From: Halopseudomonas pelagia CL-AP6
GTDB lineage: Bacteria; Pseudomonadota; Gammaproteobacteria; Pseudomonadales; Pseudomonadaceae
Assembly: GCF_000410875.1 (NCBI RefSeq)
Contig: NZ_AROI01000009.1
Location: 372,001-436,000, forward strand
DNA: 64,000 nt
Reading direction: 5' to 3'
Part shown: one piece after another, positions 7,678-16,622 of the stretch
Position numbering within the stretch: the stretch's first letter is position 1
How the letters are laid out: each line of letters starts with the position of its first letter
Program-made: the position numbers and the translations under genes
Notes under the pieces: generated by a model
Told to the model about the DNA's origin: nothing
Database searches by the model: none
What the model saw: only the letters and a program-made list of their open reading frames with translations

Positions 7678-10299
7678 ATGCAGTTACCAGGTAGTCTGGA
7701 TCCATCGCTCAAACAATTTCTCGGAGATTATTCGCGGGACCCTTCCACAGGGCGGCCTGGGCATCATAGCCAACACGACGAATTACTCGACCTGGATGGG
7801 CAGCCGCGTGCGCAGTGGCAGGCTCTGATGAATGAGTTTTCTGCGCTGGGTGCTGACTTTCTGGTCAGTCGCAGCGAGGAAGCACAGAACCTGTTGCACG
7901 AGAACGGCGTCACTTTCAATCCCTATGAGGATGATCCAGGGCAACTGCGCTCCTGGCAGCTCGACTGCCTGCCATGGGTGATCAGCACCCAGGAGTGGCA
8001 AGGGCTGGAAGCGGGACTCAAGCAGCGCAGCCGTCTGTTAGAGCACTTGCTTGACGATCTGTATGGCCATCGTAATGTGATCAATGAAGGGCTTCTGCCG
8101 CCGGAACTGGTATTCACTCACCCTGCTTACCTGTTCGCCGCCGCTGATTCGCCCTCCCAGCTGGAACGGCCGCTGCTGATTTTTCATGGCACAGATCTGA
8201 TTCGCGATGAGCAAGGGCAATGGCTGGTACTTGGGGATTGGACCCAGTCGCCATCCGGTGCGGGTTACGCACTGGAGAACCGGATTACGCTGGCGCGCGC
8301 GCTGCCAAGCATCTATCGGGAAGCGCCAATCAGTCGTCTGGCCGGCTTTCACCAGGCGCAGCACCGCTGTCTGGCCGGGTTGGCCGGCTCCGGTCGTGAG
8401 CAGCCCAATATCGTGTTGTTATCTCCGGGACCAGGCAGCCCCGGCTACTTTGAACATGCGTGGCTGGCCAACTACATGAACTTCTCGTTGGTCGAGGGTG
8501 ACGACCTGGTAGTGCGTGAAGGCCAGGTGTCAGTGCGTACCCTCGGAGGTTTGACTCAGGTTGATGTGATTGTCCGGCAGATCAATGATCCCTGGTGTGA
8601 CCCGCTGGAGCTGCGCCCGGACTCGTTATTGGGCGTTCCGGGGCTGTTGCAGGCTGCGCGTAATGGTGAGGTGCGTATTGCTAATGCCCTGGGCGCGGGC
8701 ATTCTTGAGCACCCGGCACTCGCTGCGTTTCTGCCTGGCCTGTGCCAGCGGCTACTCGGGGAGACTCTGCTGCTACGCTGCCGTGAAACGCTCTGGTGTG
8801 GGAATGCCGAAGGCCTGGCGCAGGTCAGTCAATCTCTGGACGAATGGGTGCTGCGCGATATCAGCCAGCCGAACCAGGCTTTCAGGGCCGATCAGATGAG
8901 CCTGGAGGCCATTCAGCGATTACGCCTTGACCTGCATCAGCGGCCTTATCTATTCACCGCCCAGAAGCCGCTGGTTTCATCGGTCACTCCCGGCTTCAAT
9001 CCGCAGACCAAAAAGCTCGAACGCCAACACGCCACGCTACGCTTTTTCAGTCTGGTCGAGCCGGATGATCTCGGCAAACCAGTGCACGAGCGTCACTTTC
9101 GCGTGATGCCCGGCGGGTTGGCCTGGGTTGGTGAACCGGGGGCGCCATTGATGCAGAGCCGTACGGTCAAGGATGTGTGGGTCCTGGCGCCGGTCCCGCA
9201 GCCACACATCAGCATGTTGCGGCAGGCTCAGGGCCCGATAGTGGTCACCCGTGATGGCAAGGATCTGCCATGCCGAGTTGCGGAGAGCATGTTCTGGATG
9301 GGCCGCTACGGCGAACGGCTGGATACCCGCGCCCGACTATTACGCGAGGCGCTGGGGCGTCTATTGCAGGATGACCGGCACGAAGCCACGAACAATATTC
9401 TCCAAGACCTGCTTGCAGCGCTGGATATCAGTCTCGATCCGGAAACCTTGGAAGACGAGATTGAAGCCGCGCGCGGGCATGCGCGGTTCTCTCCCGAATA
9501 TATCCTCACGCGTGATCGCCTGCTATTGCTGTTTGCTGATGATCAGCCGGAAGGGCTGCCAATGCTTTTCAGTCATTTTGTGCGCAACAGCAGGGCCGTG
9601 CGCGATCATCTGGGTGATGACAGCTGGCGCGCGATCAACAGCTTGCGTCAGCGCTTTAACAGCATGCCAAGAACCCGCGGGGTGGTCGTCGGCCAACGGC
9701 TTCTGGAAGCCATGGTGCTTGACCTGTCGGCGTTTTTCGGGCTCTGCAATGAAACCATGCCACACCATTATGGCTGGCGCTTTCTTGATATAGGGCGCTT
9801 TATCGAGCGCACGCTGGGCAGTCTGCAATTGCTCAAGCTGGCCCTGTTGACTGCAACCCACCCTGGCATACCCTTGTGGGAAGTCGTATTGTCGTCCACC
9901 GACAATTTTACCGTGTACCGACGCCGCTACCGCTCGCAACTGCATCCCGCAGCGATTCTCGACTTATTGTTGTTCGATGAAACCAACCCGCGCTCGGTGG
10001 GTTACATGCTCAAGCGCCTGGAACGTCAGATTACCCGTTTGCCTACCCAGGGTAATTCGCCTTACCGCAATCTGGAAAAGCGCTTAATCATCGAGGCCAC
10101 CAGCAAGCTGCACCTGGTGGACATCAATATGCTGGCTGACCTGGAGAACTCCGAAGTGGCCCGCGAAGCGCTTACTCAACTGCTGGATCAACTGATAGAG
10201 CCGATGTCAGAGCTATCCAATGCGGTATCACACAGTCATTTCAGTCATGTTGAGCCACCCCGTCAGTTGGTCACCATGCAATACAGCAATAACTCCTGA
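7678..10299 (+). CDS. Circularly permuted ATP-grasp / alpha-E fusion protein
   Basis: An 873-residue protein whose first ~500 residues match the stand-alone ATP-grasp protein encoded at 2580-4034 in architecture (LLSPGPGSPGYFEHAWLAN, FHGTDLIRDEQGQWLVLGD). Residues from about 530 form an alpha-E domain (CRVAESMFWMGRYGERLDT). The fusion supports a direct physical partnership of the two domain families. The start is the ATG at 7678 preceded by AGGA. The nucleotide-binding part is clearly diverged from that of the stand-alone copy, so the two may differ in substrate or one may be regulatory. Second gene of the plus-strand operon; the next gene follows after 15 bases. Confidence 0.9.
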   Translation: MQLPGSLDPSLKQFLGDYSRDPSTGRPGHHSQHDELLDLDGQPRAQWQALMNEFSALGADFLVSRSEEAQNLLHENGVTFNPYEDDPGQLRSWQLDCLPWVISTQEWQGLEAGLKQRSRLLEHLLDDLYGHRNVINEGLLPPELVFTHPAYLFAAADSPSQLERPLLIFHGTDLIRDEQGQWLVLGDWTQSPSGAGYALENRITLARALPSIYREAPISRLAGFHQAQHRCLAGLAGSGREQPNIVLLSPGPGSPGYFEHAWLANYMNFSLVEGDDLVVREGQVSVRTLGGLTQVDVIVRQINDPWCDPLELRPDSLLGVPGLLQAARNGEVRIANALGAGILEHPALAAFLPGLCQRLLGETLLLRCRETLWCGNAEGLAQVSQSLDEWVLRDISQPNQAFRADQMSLEAIQRLRLDLHQRPYLFTAQKPLVSSVTPGFNPQTKKLERQHATLRFFSLVEPDDLGKPVHERHFRVMPGGLAWVGEPGAPLMQSRTVKDVWVLAPVPQPHISMLRQAQGPIVVTRDGKDLPCRVAESMFWMGRYGERLDTRARLLREALGRLLQDDRHEATNNILQDLLAALDISLDPETLEDEIEAARGHARFSPEYILTRDRLLLLFADDQPEGLPMLFSHFVRNSRAVRDHLGDDSWRAINSLRQRFNSMPRTRGVVVGQRLLEAMVLDLSAFFGLCNETMPHHYGWRFLDIGRFIERTLGSLQLLKLALLTATHPGIPLWEVVLSSTDNFTVYRRRYRSQLHPAAILDLLLFDETNPRSVGYMLKRLERQITRLPTQGNSPYRNLEKRLIIEATSKLHLVDINMLADLENSEVAREALTQLLDQLIEPMSELSNAVSHSHFSHVEPPRQLVTMQYSNNS

Positions 10300-10314
10300 A
10301 TAGGGCACCGGCAG

Positions 10315-11220
10315 ATGAAATACCAGTTACGCCACAGTACGCTCTATGAGTACAGCGGCCCAGTTAGTCTCAGCCATAACGAGGCGCGCATCTTGCCGCG
10401 CAATCTGCCCTGGCAATGGTCTACCAACGCCAAGCTGGATATATCGCCAAATCCAGTCAGGATGCGTGAGCGCATCGACTTTTTTGGCAATCGGGTGGTG
10501 TATTTTTCCCTTGAGTCGCTGCATGAAGAGTTGCAGGTCAATGTCACCAGTGATATCGAAACCCGGCCCCGGCCTACTCAAGATTTCTTCTCTACCATTG
10601 CCTGGGAACAGGCGGTACGCGAGACCGCAGCCGATATTCGCTACAGTAATCGGGACTGCCTAGAAGCGCGACTTTTCATGCTTGACTCGCCCTTTATTCG
10701 CCAAAACGAAAGCTTGGCGACCTACGCTTCCGTCAGTTTTACTGCGGGGCGCAATCTGCTTGATTCAGTGCTCGATCTTAATCTGCGTATATTCAGTGAG
10801 TTTGTTTACGACCCGGATTTCACCACGGTCGCCACCCCCTTAAAGGAAGTATTGGCCAGTCGACGGGGTGTCTGTCAGGACTTTGCCCACCTTGCCATTG
10901 GCTGTTTGCGCTCGCTGGGACTCGCCGCTCGCTATGTCAGTGGCTATATGGAAACCATGCCCCCTGCAGGCCAGGAGAAGCTCCTTGGGGCCGACGCCAC
11001 TCATGCCTGGCTCGCCGTATTTATTCCTGGCTGGGGCTGGCTAGAGATCGATCCCACCAACGGCTGTGTACCGGACGAGCGCTATATTGTGCTTGGATGG
11101 GGCCGGGATTTTGCCGACGTGACGCCACTCAAGGGCGTCATGACCGGAGGGGGTGAGCATAAGTTGACGGTTGCGGTGGATGTGCTGCCGGTCAGGGAAG
11201 AGGAAGGGTTGCTGCTGTAG
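10315..11220 (+). CDS. Transglutaminase family protein
   Basis: A 301-residue protein with the bacterial transglutaminase N-terminal beta region (MKYQLRHSTLYEYSGPVSLS) and a core domain with a complete catalytic triad: C187 in RRGVCQDFAH, H230 in DATHAWLA and D246 in LEIDPTNG. It lacks a signal peptide and the DUF2126 extension of the larger paralogue at 4291-7620. It lies 15 bases after the ATP-grasp/alpha-E fusion and ends the operon. Bacterial members of this fold may act as proteases, amidases or cross-linkers; the reaction here is unknown, but the residues needed for a thiol nucleophile are present. Confidence 0.92.
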   Translation: MKYQLRHSTLYEYSGPVSLSHNEARILPRNLPWQWSTNAKLDISPNPVRMRERIDFFGNRVVYFSLESLHEELQVNVTSDIETRPRPTQDFFSTIAWEQAVRETAADIRYSNRDCLEARLFMLDSPFIRQNESLATYASVSFTAGRNLLDSVLDLNLRIFSEFVYDPDFTTVATPLKEVLASRRGVCQDFAHLAIGCLRSLGLAARYVSGYMETMPPAGQEKLLGADATHAWLAVFIPGWGWLEIDPTNGCVPDERYIVLGWGRDFADVTPLKGVMTGGGEHKLTVAVDVLPVREEEGLLL

Positions 11221-11290
11221 TGGCAGGCCGGTATTCGGTTGATGGGCCCGGGTTTTGGCGCCTGAAGCCCAAGACCTTCACCTGCCTCCA

Positions 11291-11339
11291 TCGTCATTCC
11301 CGCGAAGGCGGAAATTCAAGCGGGTTATCGGCGACCCGC
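11291..11339. repeat. Degenerate REP-like palindromic element
   Basis: The stretch begins with TCGTCATTCCCGCGAAGGCG, which resembles a palindromic repeat widespread between proteobacterial genes; here the right arm has lost a G, so the stem is imperfect. It is followed at once by a second small hairpin, GCGGGT / ACCCGC, at 11320-11339. It lies between convergent genes, a typical location for such repeats. No second copy was noticed in this window. Confidence 0.45.
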
Positions 11340-11397
11340 AATCCCTAGGCATCGTGAGCACCCTGACCAGGAGCCGGCCTGAGCCCCCGCCAAACAT

Positions 11398-11427
11398 AAA
11401 AACCCGGCTCTTGCGAACCGGGTTTTA
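11398..11427. terminator. Bidirectional intrinsic terminator
   Basis: A hairpin with arms AAAACCCGG and CCGGGTTTT, flanked by A and T runs so that it can work on both strands. It lies between the convergent ends of the transglutaminase operon (+) and the ETF-ubiquinone oxidoreductase gene (-). Confidence 0.85.
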
Positions 11428-11456
11428 CTTGCAGCTAAACGCTTGTAGCTGGCCTT

Positions 11457-13121
11457 TTACATATTAGGGTAATTCGGCCCGCCGGTACCTTCAGGTGCTA
11501 CCCAGTCGATGTTCTGCGAAGGATCCTTGATGTCACAGGTCTTGCAGTGAACACAGTTCTGGGCATTGATCTGGAAGCGCTTGTCGCCATTATCTGCAGT
11601 GACGATCTCGTACACGCCGGCCGGGCAGTAACGCTGCGCAGGCTCATCGTAAAGTGGCAGGTTCTTGTCGATCGGAATGCTCGGGTCCTTGAGTTTCAGG
11701 TGAACAGGCTGATCTTCCTCATGGTTGGTATTGGACAGAAATACCGACGACAGCTTGTCGAAGCTGATGACACCGTCCGGTTTTGGATAAGCAATTTTGG
11801 GTGCATCGGCTGCTTTTTTCAGGCGCGCATAATCCGGCGTGGTGTCACGCAGGGTCATCGGAATTTTGCCGCCGAACAGGTTCTGGTCAACAAAGTTGAA
11901 AGCACCACCGAACAGCGGGCCGAACTTGTGAATCGCTGGGCCGAAGTTGCGTGAGCCAAACAATTCGTCGTACAGCCAACTGGATTTGAAGGCGTCGACG
12001 TAACCGGTCAGCTCATCGCCACCTTCACGGCCTGCTTTCAATGCTTCCAACACGGCATCGGCTGCCAGCATGCCGGACTTCATGGCAGTGTGACTGCCCT
12101 TTATCTTGGCAAAGTTCAATGTGCCCAGATCGCAACCGATCAGCGCACCACCAGGGAAAACCATCTTCGGCAAGGAGTTCAAGCCACCCTTGCAGATCGC
12201 GCGGGCACCGTAGGAGACACGCTTGCCGCCTTCCAGATACTGCTTGATTACCGGGTGATGCTTGTAACGCTGGAACTCATCAAAGGGTGACAGGTGCGGG
12301 TTGCTGTAGGACAGATCGATGATCAGGCCGACGACAATCTGGTTGCCTTCAATGTGATAGAGGAAGGAACCACCGGTGTTCTCGCTCTTGTTGATATCCA
12401 GCGGCCAGCCGGCAGTGTGCACCACAAGGCCTTCTTCGTGCTTGGCCGGATCGATATCCCAGATCTCCTTGATGCCGATACCGTAATGTTGAGCATCGGC
12501 GTCGGAATCGAGATTAAAACGCTTGATCAGTTGCTTGCCAATGTGGCCACGGCAGCCTTCAGCGAACAGGGTGTACTTGGCGCGCAGTTCCATACCAGGA
12601 GTGTAGAAACCTTCCTTCGGGTTGCCTTCACGATCGACACCCAGGTCGCCGGTGAGAATCCCGGTGACAACACCGTTCTCGTCAATCAGCGCCTCTTGAG
12701 CGGCAAAGCCGGGGTAGACTTCTACGCCCAGGTTTTCAGCCTGCTGAGCCATCCAGCGGCACAGATTGCCTAGAGAGATAATGTAGTTGCCTTCGTTATG
12801 CATGGTCTTGGGGACCAGCATGCCAGGCACTTTGGTGGCTTTTTCTTCGCTGGTCAGCATGTAGATGTCGTCACGGGTGACGGGGGTGTTCAGCGGGGCA
12901 CCCAGCTCTTTCCAGTCAGGGAAGAGCTCTTCCAGAGCGCGTGGCTCGAACACAGCTCCAGAGAGGATGTGGGCGCCGACTTCGGAGCCTTTTTCTACAA
13001 CGCAAACGCTGACTTCCTGGCCGGTTTCGGCGGCTTGTTTCTTGATGCGACAAGCGGCGGCAAGACCTGAAGGGCCAGCGCCTACGATGACAACGTCAAA
13101 CTCCATGAATTCGCGTTCCAC
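11457..13121 (-). CDS. Electron transfer flavoprotein-ubiquinone oxidoreductase
   Basis: A 554-residue membrane-associated flavoprotein that passes electrons from reduced ETF to ubiquinone, linking acyl-CoA and amino-acid dehydrogenases to the respiratory chain. The N-terminus shows the FAD-binding GAGPSGLAAA. The C-terminus has the 4Fe-4S cysteines in YCPAGVYE and CVHCKTCDIKDPSQNIDW, with the family's final PNYPNM. Full length. The start chosen is GTG at 13121, seven bases after AGGAG; the next ATG (MEFDVVIVG, at 13106) is an alternative. The etfA and etfB genes are not adjacent. Confidence 0.95.
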   Translation of the reverse strand: MEREFMEFDVVIVGAGPSGLAAACRIKKQAAETGQEVSVCVVEKGSEVGAHILSGAVFEPRALEELFPDWKELGAPLNTPVTRDDIYMLTSEEKATKVPGMLVPKTMHNEGNYIISLGNLCRWMAQQAENLGVEVYPGFAAQEALIDENGVVTGILTGDLGVDREGNPKEGFYTPGMELRAKYTLFAEGCRGHIGKQLIKRFNLDSDADAQHYGIGIKEIWDIDPAKHEEGLVVHTAGWPLDINKSENTGGSFLYHIEGNQIVVGLIIDLSYSNPHLSPFDEFQRYKHHPVIKQYLEGGKRVSYGARAICKGGLNSLPKMVFPGGALIGCDLGTLNFAKIKGSHTAMKSGMLAADAVLEALKAGREGGDELTGYVDAFKSSWLYDELFGSRNFGPAIHKFGPLFGGAFNFVDQNLFGGKIPMTLRDTTPDYARLKKAADAPKIAYPKPDGVISFDKLSSVFLSNTNHEEDQPVHLKLKDPSIPIDKNLPLYDEPAQRYCPAGVYEIVTADNGDKRFQINAQNCVHCKTCDIKDPSQNIDWVAPEGTGGPNYPNM

Positions 13122-13559
13122 TATGTATCTCCTGCTCTAGGCCTAATCTGAAATCGATTGTGTGAGTGATCTTCCATGATCGTGTAACCCGCGAGTATAA
13201 CAGTCTGCAGGGCATGCTCCAATGCATAGATATGTCTCATCAGCTTTGACAATGCGACTTTATGCGCAGTGACATGCATGCTCATATTGACCTGACGCAG
13301 CAGGCGCGACAAGATCGCCTCACGTACTCGTGCCAATTCCTTAGTCTAAGCGTGAACGATTATATTAATTTAGTCACGCCTGAATTGCGTCTTGTTTCAG
13401 TCGCCCCTTAAAGAGCGAAGCCCTTGGGAAAATCCTCGTTGCCATTAAGTGCGTGGTCGATACAGGGTCAAGGTTTGCGGCAAAGCGGTGAAATTCGCTG
13501 TCGACCTCGCCAGCGTCAAGAACTACCGCCAGAGTCAAAATGGAATCACCACAGGAAGG
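13122..13559. other. 438-base intergenic stretch upstream of ETF-QO
   Basis: No convincing gene. On the minus strand a perfect -10 hexamer TATAAT lies at 13359-13364 with only a weak -35, about 240 bases upstream of the ETF-QO start, implying a long leader if it is the promoter. A 71-codon open frame with a TTG start at 13336 fills that leader and stops exactly at the ETF-QO GTG. Nothing recognisable was seen in 13370-13559. Confidence 0.4.
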
Positions 13560-14282
13560 CTAAAGTGGAAAACTCTCCAGTCGCTTGCCGTCCTCATCCA
13601 CCTCAAGCACCCAGCCCGCCTTGTCCCAATCGCCCAGCACAATCCGCTCGGCCGGCTCGCCATCAATCATCAGTGTGTGCACCGCCGGCCTGTGGGTATG
13701 ACCGTGGATCAGTGTGCGCACCTGATGTTCACGCATTACTTCGGCTACCTGGCCGAGGTTGACGTCGGTGATGTCGCTGGGTTTCTGGCGGGTTTGGGCC
13801 TGGCTTTCCGATCGCAGTTTGCGACCGATCCGGTGGCGCTGTTTGAGCGACAAATTGCGCAAAATGAACAGACTCAGCGGATTACGCAGCAAGCGGCGCA
13901 TCTTCATGTAGTCCAGATCATCCACGCAGAGGCTATCGCCGTGCATCAGCAGGACAGGTTCACCGTTGAGATCAACCAAGTAAGGATCGGGGAGCAGGGT
14001 GCAACGTGCTGCGCGGCAAAACCGCTTACCGATCAGAAAGTCCCGATTGCCATGCATCACGAAGACTTTTACCCCGGACTCGGCCAGATTGGCGAGGACA
14101 CTGGTTATCTGCACGGCGAGGGGGTTGGGATCGTCGTCTCCGAGCCAGACTTCAAAGAAGTCGCCAAGGATATACAACTCGTCGACGTGGCGGGCCCGAT
14201 GCTCCAGACAATGCAGAAACGCCCGGGTGATGTCCGGGCGTTCTGTTTCAAGATGCAGGTCTGAAATAAACAGATAGCGCAT
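13560..14282 (-). CDS. lpxH: UDP-2,3-diacylglucosamine diphosphatase
   Basis: A 240-residue calcineurin-like metallophosphoesterase that hydrolyses UDP-2,3-diacylglucosamine to lipid X in lipid A synthesis at the inner membrane face. Metal ligands are at the expected places: D8 and H10 in SDLHL, D41 in LGDFFEVW, the GNRDFL asparagine, HGDS, and the terminal HGHTHRP. Length equals that of E. coli LpxH. It follows ppiB by 11 bases on the same strand, a common gammaproteobacterial order, and is probably cotranscribed with it. Confidence 0.95.
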   Translation of the reverse strand: MRYLFISDLHLETERPDITRAFLHCLEHRARHVDELYILGDFFEVWLGDDDPNPLAVQITSVLANLAESGVKVFVMHGNRDFLIGKRFCRAARCTLLPDPYLVDLNGEPVLLMHGDSLCVDDLDYMKMRRLLRNPLSLFILRNLSLKQRHRIGRKLRSESQAQTRQKPSDITDVNLGQVAEVMREHQVRTLIHGHTHRPAVHTLMIDGEPAERIVLGDWDKAGWVLEVDEDGKRLESFPL

Positions 14283-14293
14283 CAGTAGCGGCT

Positions 14294-14788
14294 TTACTCG
14301 GTCAGTTCGGCGCGTTCGATGATCACATCGTCAGCGGGAACGTCCTGATGGCCGGCACGCATGGTAGTAGGAACGGCTTTGATCTTGTTGACCACGTCCA
14401 TGCCGTCAACCACCTTGGCAAATACCGTGTAACCCCAGCCCTGCACAGTAGGCGCGCTGTGATTCAGGAAGTCGTTATCAGCTACGTTGATAAAGAACTG
14501 GGCGCTGGCGGAATGCGGTTCCATGGTGCGGGCCATGGCAACGGTGCCCAGTGCGTTGGTCAGGCCATTGTTGGCTTCGTTCTTGATCGGAGCGCGGGCT
14601 TCCTTCTGCTTCATGCCTGGCTCAAAACCACCGCCTTGGACCATGAAGTTGGAGATCACGCGGTGGAAGATGGTGTTGTCATAGTGACCATCACGCACGT
14701 ATTGCTTGAAGTTTTCTACGGTTTCCGGCGCCTTGTCGGCAAAGAGTTCCAGGGTGATGACACCGTGGTTGGTATGCAGCTTGACCAT
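14294..14788 (-). CDS. ppiB: Peptidyl-prolyl cis-trans isomerase, cyclophilin type
   Basis: A 164-residue cytoplasmic cyclophilin starting [20 protein letters not shown]. Core motifs present are [14 protein letters not shown], the active-site phenylalanine/arginine segment, and [13 protein letters not shown]. No signal peptide, so it is PpiB-like rather than the periplasmic PpiA. An upstream in-frame extension exists but lacks homology and a ribosome-binding site; the ATG at 14788 with GAGG upstream fits the family. First gene of a likely ppiB-lpxH unit, divergent from glnS. Confidence 0.94.
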   Translation of the reverse strand: MVKLHTNHGVITLELFADKAPETVENFKQYVRDGHYDNTIFHRVISNFMVQGGGFEPGMKQKEARAPIKNEANNGLTNALGTVAMARTMEPHSASAQFFINVADNDFLNHSAPTVQGWGYTVFAKVVDGMDVVNKIKAVPTTMRAGHQDVPADDVIIERAELTE

Positions 14789-14848
14789 GTAAGGCAATCC
14801 TCGGACTAATAAAGTTGAATGAATGCAGCGACTGAGGCGCAGACCGCG

Positions 14849-14877
14849 TTCAGACGCTTGACACTTTGCGGTATGAT
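14849..14877 (+). promoter_or_regulatory. Candidate sigma-70 promoter of glnS
   Basis: TTCAGA (14849-14854) and TATGAT (14872-14877) are separated by 17 bases and point to glnS. The match is moderate (4/6 and 5/6). A TTGACA at 14858 is only eight bases from this -10 and cannot pair with it. Confidence 0.4.
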
Positions 14878-14882
14878 AAGCG

Positions 14883-14908
14883 TTTTGGCCACTATGGCCT
14901 AGCCAAAA
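14883..14908. repeat. Inverted repeat in the glnS leader
   Basis: TTTTGGC and GCCAAAA flank a centre that itself contains GGCC-ACTAT-GGCC, just downstream of the candidate glnS promoter. It could be an operator or an RNA hairpin. No T-run follows, so it is not a terminator. Confidence 0.4.
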
Positions 14909-14954
14909 TCCGTGATGCCCCATGGCGTCACCCGTAACGAGCCTTGCACACCTT

Positions 14955-16622
14955 ATGAACAAACCGGAAACCACCGCACCCGCCCACTTCCTCAGGCAGA
15001 TCGTTCGGGCTGACCTGGATAGTGGCAAGCACAGCAAAATAGTGACCCGTTTTCCGCCAGAGCCCAATGGCTATTTGCACATTGGTCACGCCAAGTCGAT
15101 CTGCCTGAATTTCGGCCTGGCACAGGAGTTTGGTGGTGATTGCCATTTGCGCTTTGACGATACCAACCCGGCCAAGGAAGAGCAGGAGTACATCGATGCG
15201 ATCAAGCAGGATGTGGAATGGCTGGGTTTTCAGTGGGCCGGCAATGTGCGCTACGCCTCGGATTATTTCGACCAATTACACGCCTGGGCCATCGAGCTGA
15301 TCAAGACCGGCAAGGCTTACGTTTGTGATCTGACGCCGGAGCAGGCGCGTGAATATCGCGGCAACCTCACCGAGCCCGGCCGTAACAGCCCGTTCCGTGA
15401 CCGCGCTGTGGATGAGAACCTCGATTTGTTCGCGCGCATGACCGCAGGTGAATTTGCCGACGGCGCCAAGGTGCTGCGGGCGAAGATCGATATGGCTGCG
15501 CCGAACATGAACCTGCGCGATCCTATCCTCTATCGCATTCGTCACGCTCATCACCACCAGACCGGTGACAAGTGGTGCGTGTACCCCAGCTATGACTTCA
15601 CCCATGGTCAATCGGATGCGCTGGAAGGTATCACTCATTCCATCTGCACCCTGGAGTTTGAAGATCACCGCCCGCTGTATGATTGGTGCCTGAGCAATCT
15701 GCCGGTACCGGCAACGCCGCGGCAGTACGAGTTTGCTCGCCTAAACCTGAACTACACGGTGACCAGCAAGCGTAAGCTCAAGCAACTGGTTGACGAAGGC
15801 CATGTGGATGGCTGGGATGACCCTCGCATGTCGACGCTTAGCGCGTTCCGTCGTCGTGGTTATACGCCGGGCTCGCTACGCGATTTCTGTGAGCGCATTG
15901 GAGTCACTCGCTCCGATGCGGTGGTGGATATGGGCGTACTGGAGTTTTGTATTCGCGAGGACCTGGATGCCAGTGCACCGCGTGCCATGTGCGTATTGCG
16001 CCCGCTGAAAGTAACCATTACCAACTACCCGGTAGGTCAGACTGAACAGCTGCATCTGCCGCGTCACCCTAAGGATGACATGGGCGTACGCGAGCTACCG
16101 TTCAGCCGTGAGCTGTATATCGACCAGGACGATTTCATGGTCGATCCGCCCAAGGGCTATAAGCGTCTATTACCCGGTGGGGAAGTGCGTCTGCGCGGCA
16201 GCTATGTAATTCGCGCCGACGAAGCGATAACTGACGAACAGGGCAATATTGTCGAGCTACTGTGCTCCTATGATCCGGACACGCTGGGCAAGAATCCCGA
16301 GGGTCGCAAGGTCAAGGGTGTGGTTCACTGGGTGCCGGCAGCAGAAAGCGTGGAGTGTGAAGTGCGTCTGTATGACCGTTTGTTCCGTGCGCCCAATCCC
16401 GACAAGAACGAGGAGGGCAATACCTTCCTCGAAAATATCAATCCCGATTCACTTGTGGTGCTAACCGGTTGCCGCGCCGAACCGTCACTGGCTGCCGCAG
16501 ACGCCGAAGAGCGCTTCCAGTTCGAGCGCGAAGGCTATTTCTGTGTTGATCGCAAGGATTCCAAGCCGGGGCATCCGGTATTCAATCGGACCGTGACACT
16601 CAGAGACTCCTGGGGCCAATAA
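14955..16622 (+). CDS. glnS: Glutaminyl-tRNA synthetase
   Basis: Class I aminoacyl-tRNA synthetase charging tRNA-Gln, 555 residues from the chosen start. The ATP-binding HIGH motif is at residues 42-45 ([11 protein letters not shown]), and the KMSKS-equivalent loop is [10 protein letters not shown]. The start at 14955 ([16 protein letters not shown]) is preferred because it matches the length and N-terminus of pseudomonad and E. coli GlnS; an ATG at 14922 would add 11 residues. The stop overlaps the cysS ATG by one base (TAATG), so glnS and cysS are translationally coupled. Confidence 0.95.
   Translation: MNKPETTAPAHFLRQIVRADLDSGKHSKIVTRFPPEPNGYLHIGHAKSICLNFGLAQEFGGDCHLRFDDTNPAKEEQEYIDAIKQDVEWLGFQWAGNVRYASDYFDQLHAWAIELIKTGKAYVCDLTPEQAREYRGNLTEPGRNSPFRDRAVDENLDLFARMTAGEFADGAKVLRAKIDMAAPNMNLRDPILYRIRHAHHHQTGDKWCVYPSYDFTHGQSDALEGITHSICTLEFEDHRPLYDWCLSNLPVPATPRQYEFARLNLNYTVTSKRKLKQLVDEGHVDGWDDPRMSTLSAFRRRGYTPGSLRDFCERIGVTRSDAVVDMGVLEFCIREDLDASAPRAMCVLRPLKVTITNYPVGQTEQLHLPRHPKDDMGVRELPFSRELYIDQDDFMVDPPKGYKRLLPGGEVRLRGSYVIRADEAITDEQGNIVELLCSYDPDTLGKNPEGRKVKGVVHWVPAAESVECEVRLYDRLFRAPNPDKNEEGNTFLENINPDSLVVLTGCRAEPSLAAADAEERFQFEREGYFCVDRKDSKPGHPVFNRTVTLRDSWGQ

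Noticed and set aside
14858-14877. TTGACA followed by TATGAT before glnS
   Set aside because: Only eight bases lie between them, too few for sigma-70; TTCAGA at 14849 has the right spacing instead.
14789-15067. N-terminal extension of the cyclophilin frame by 93 codons
   Set aside because: It overlaps the divergent glnS start, lacks a ribosome-binding site, and the family begins at the ATG at 14788.
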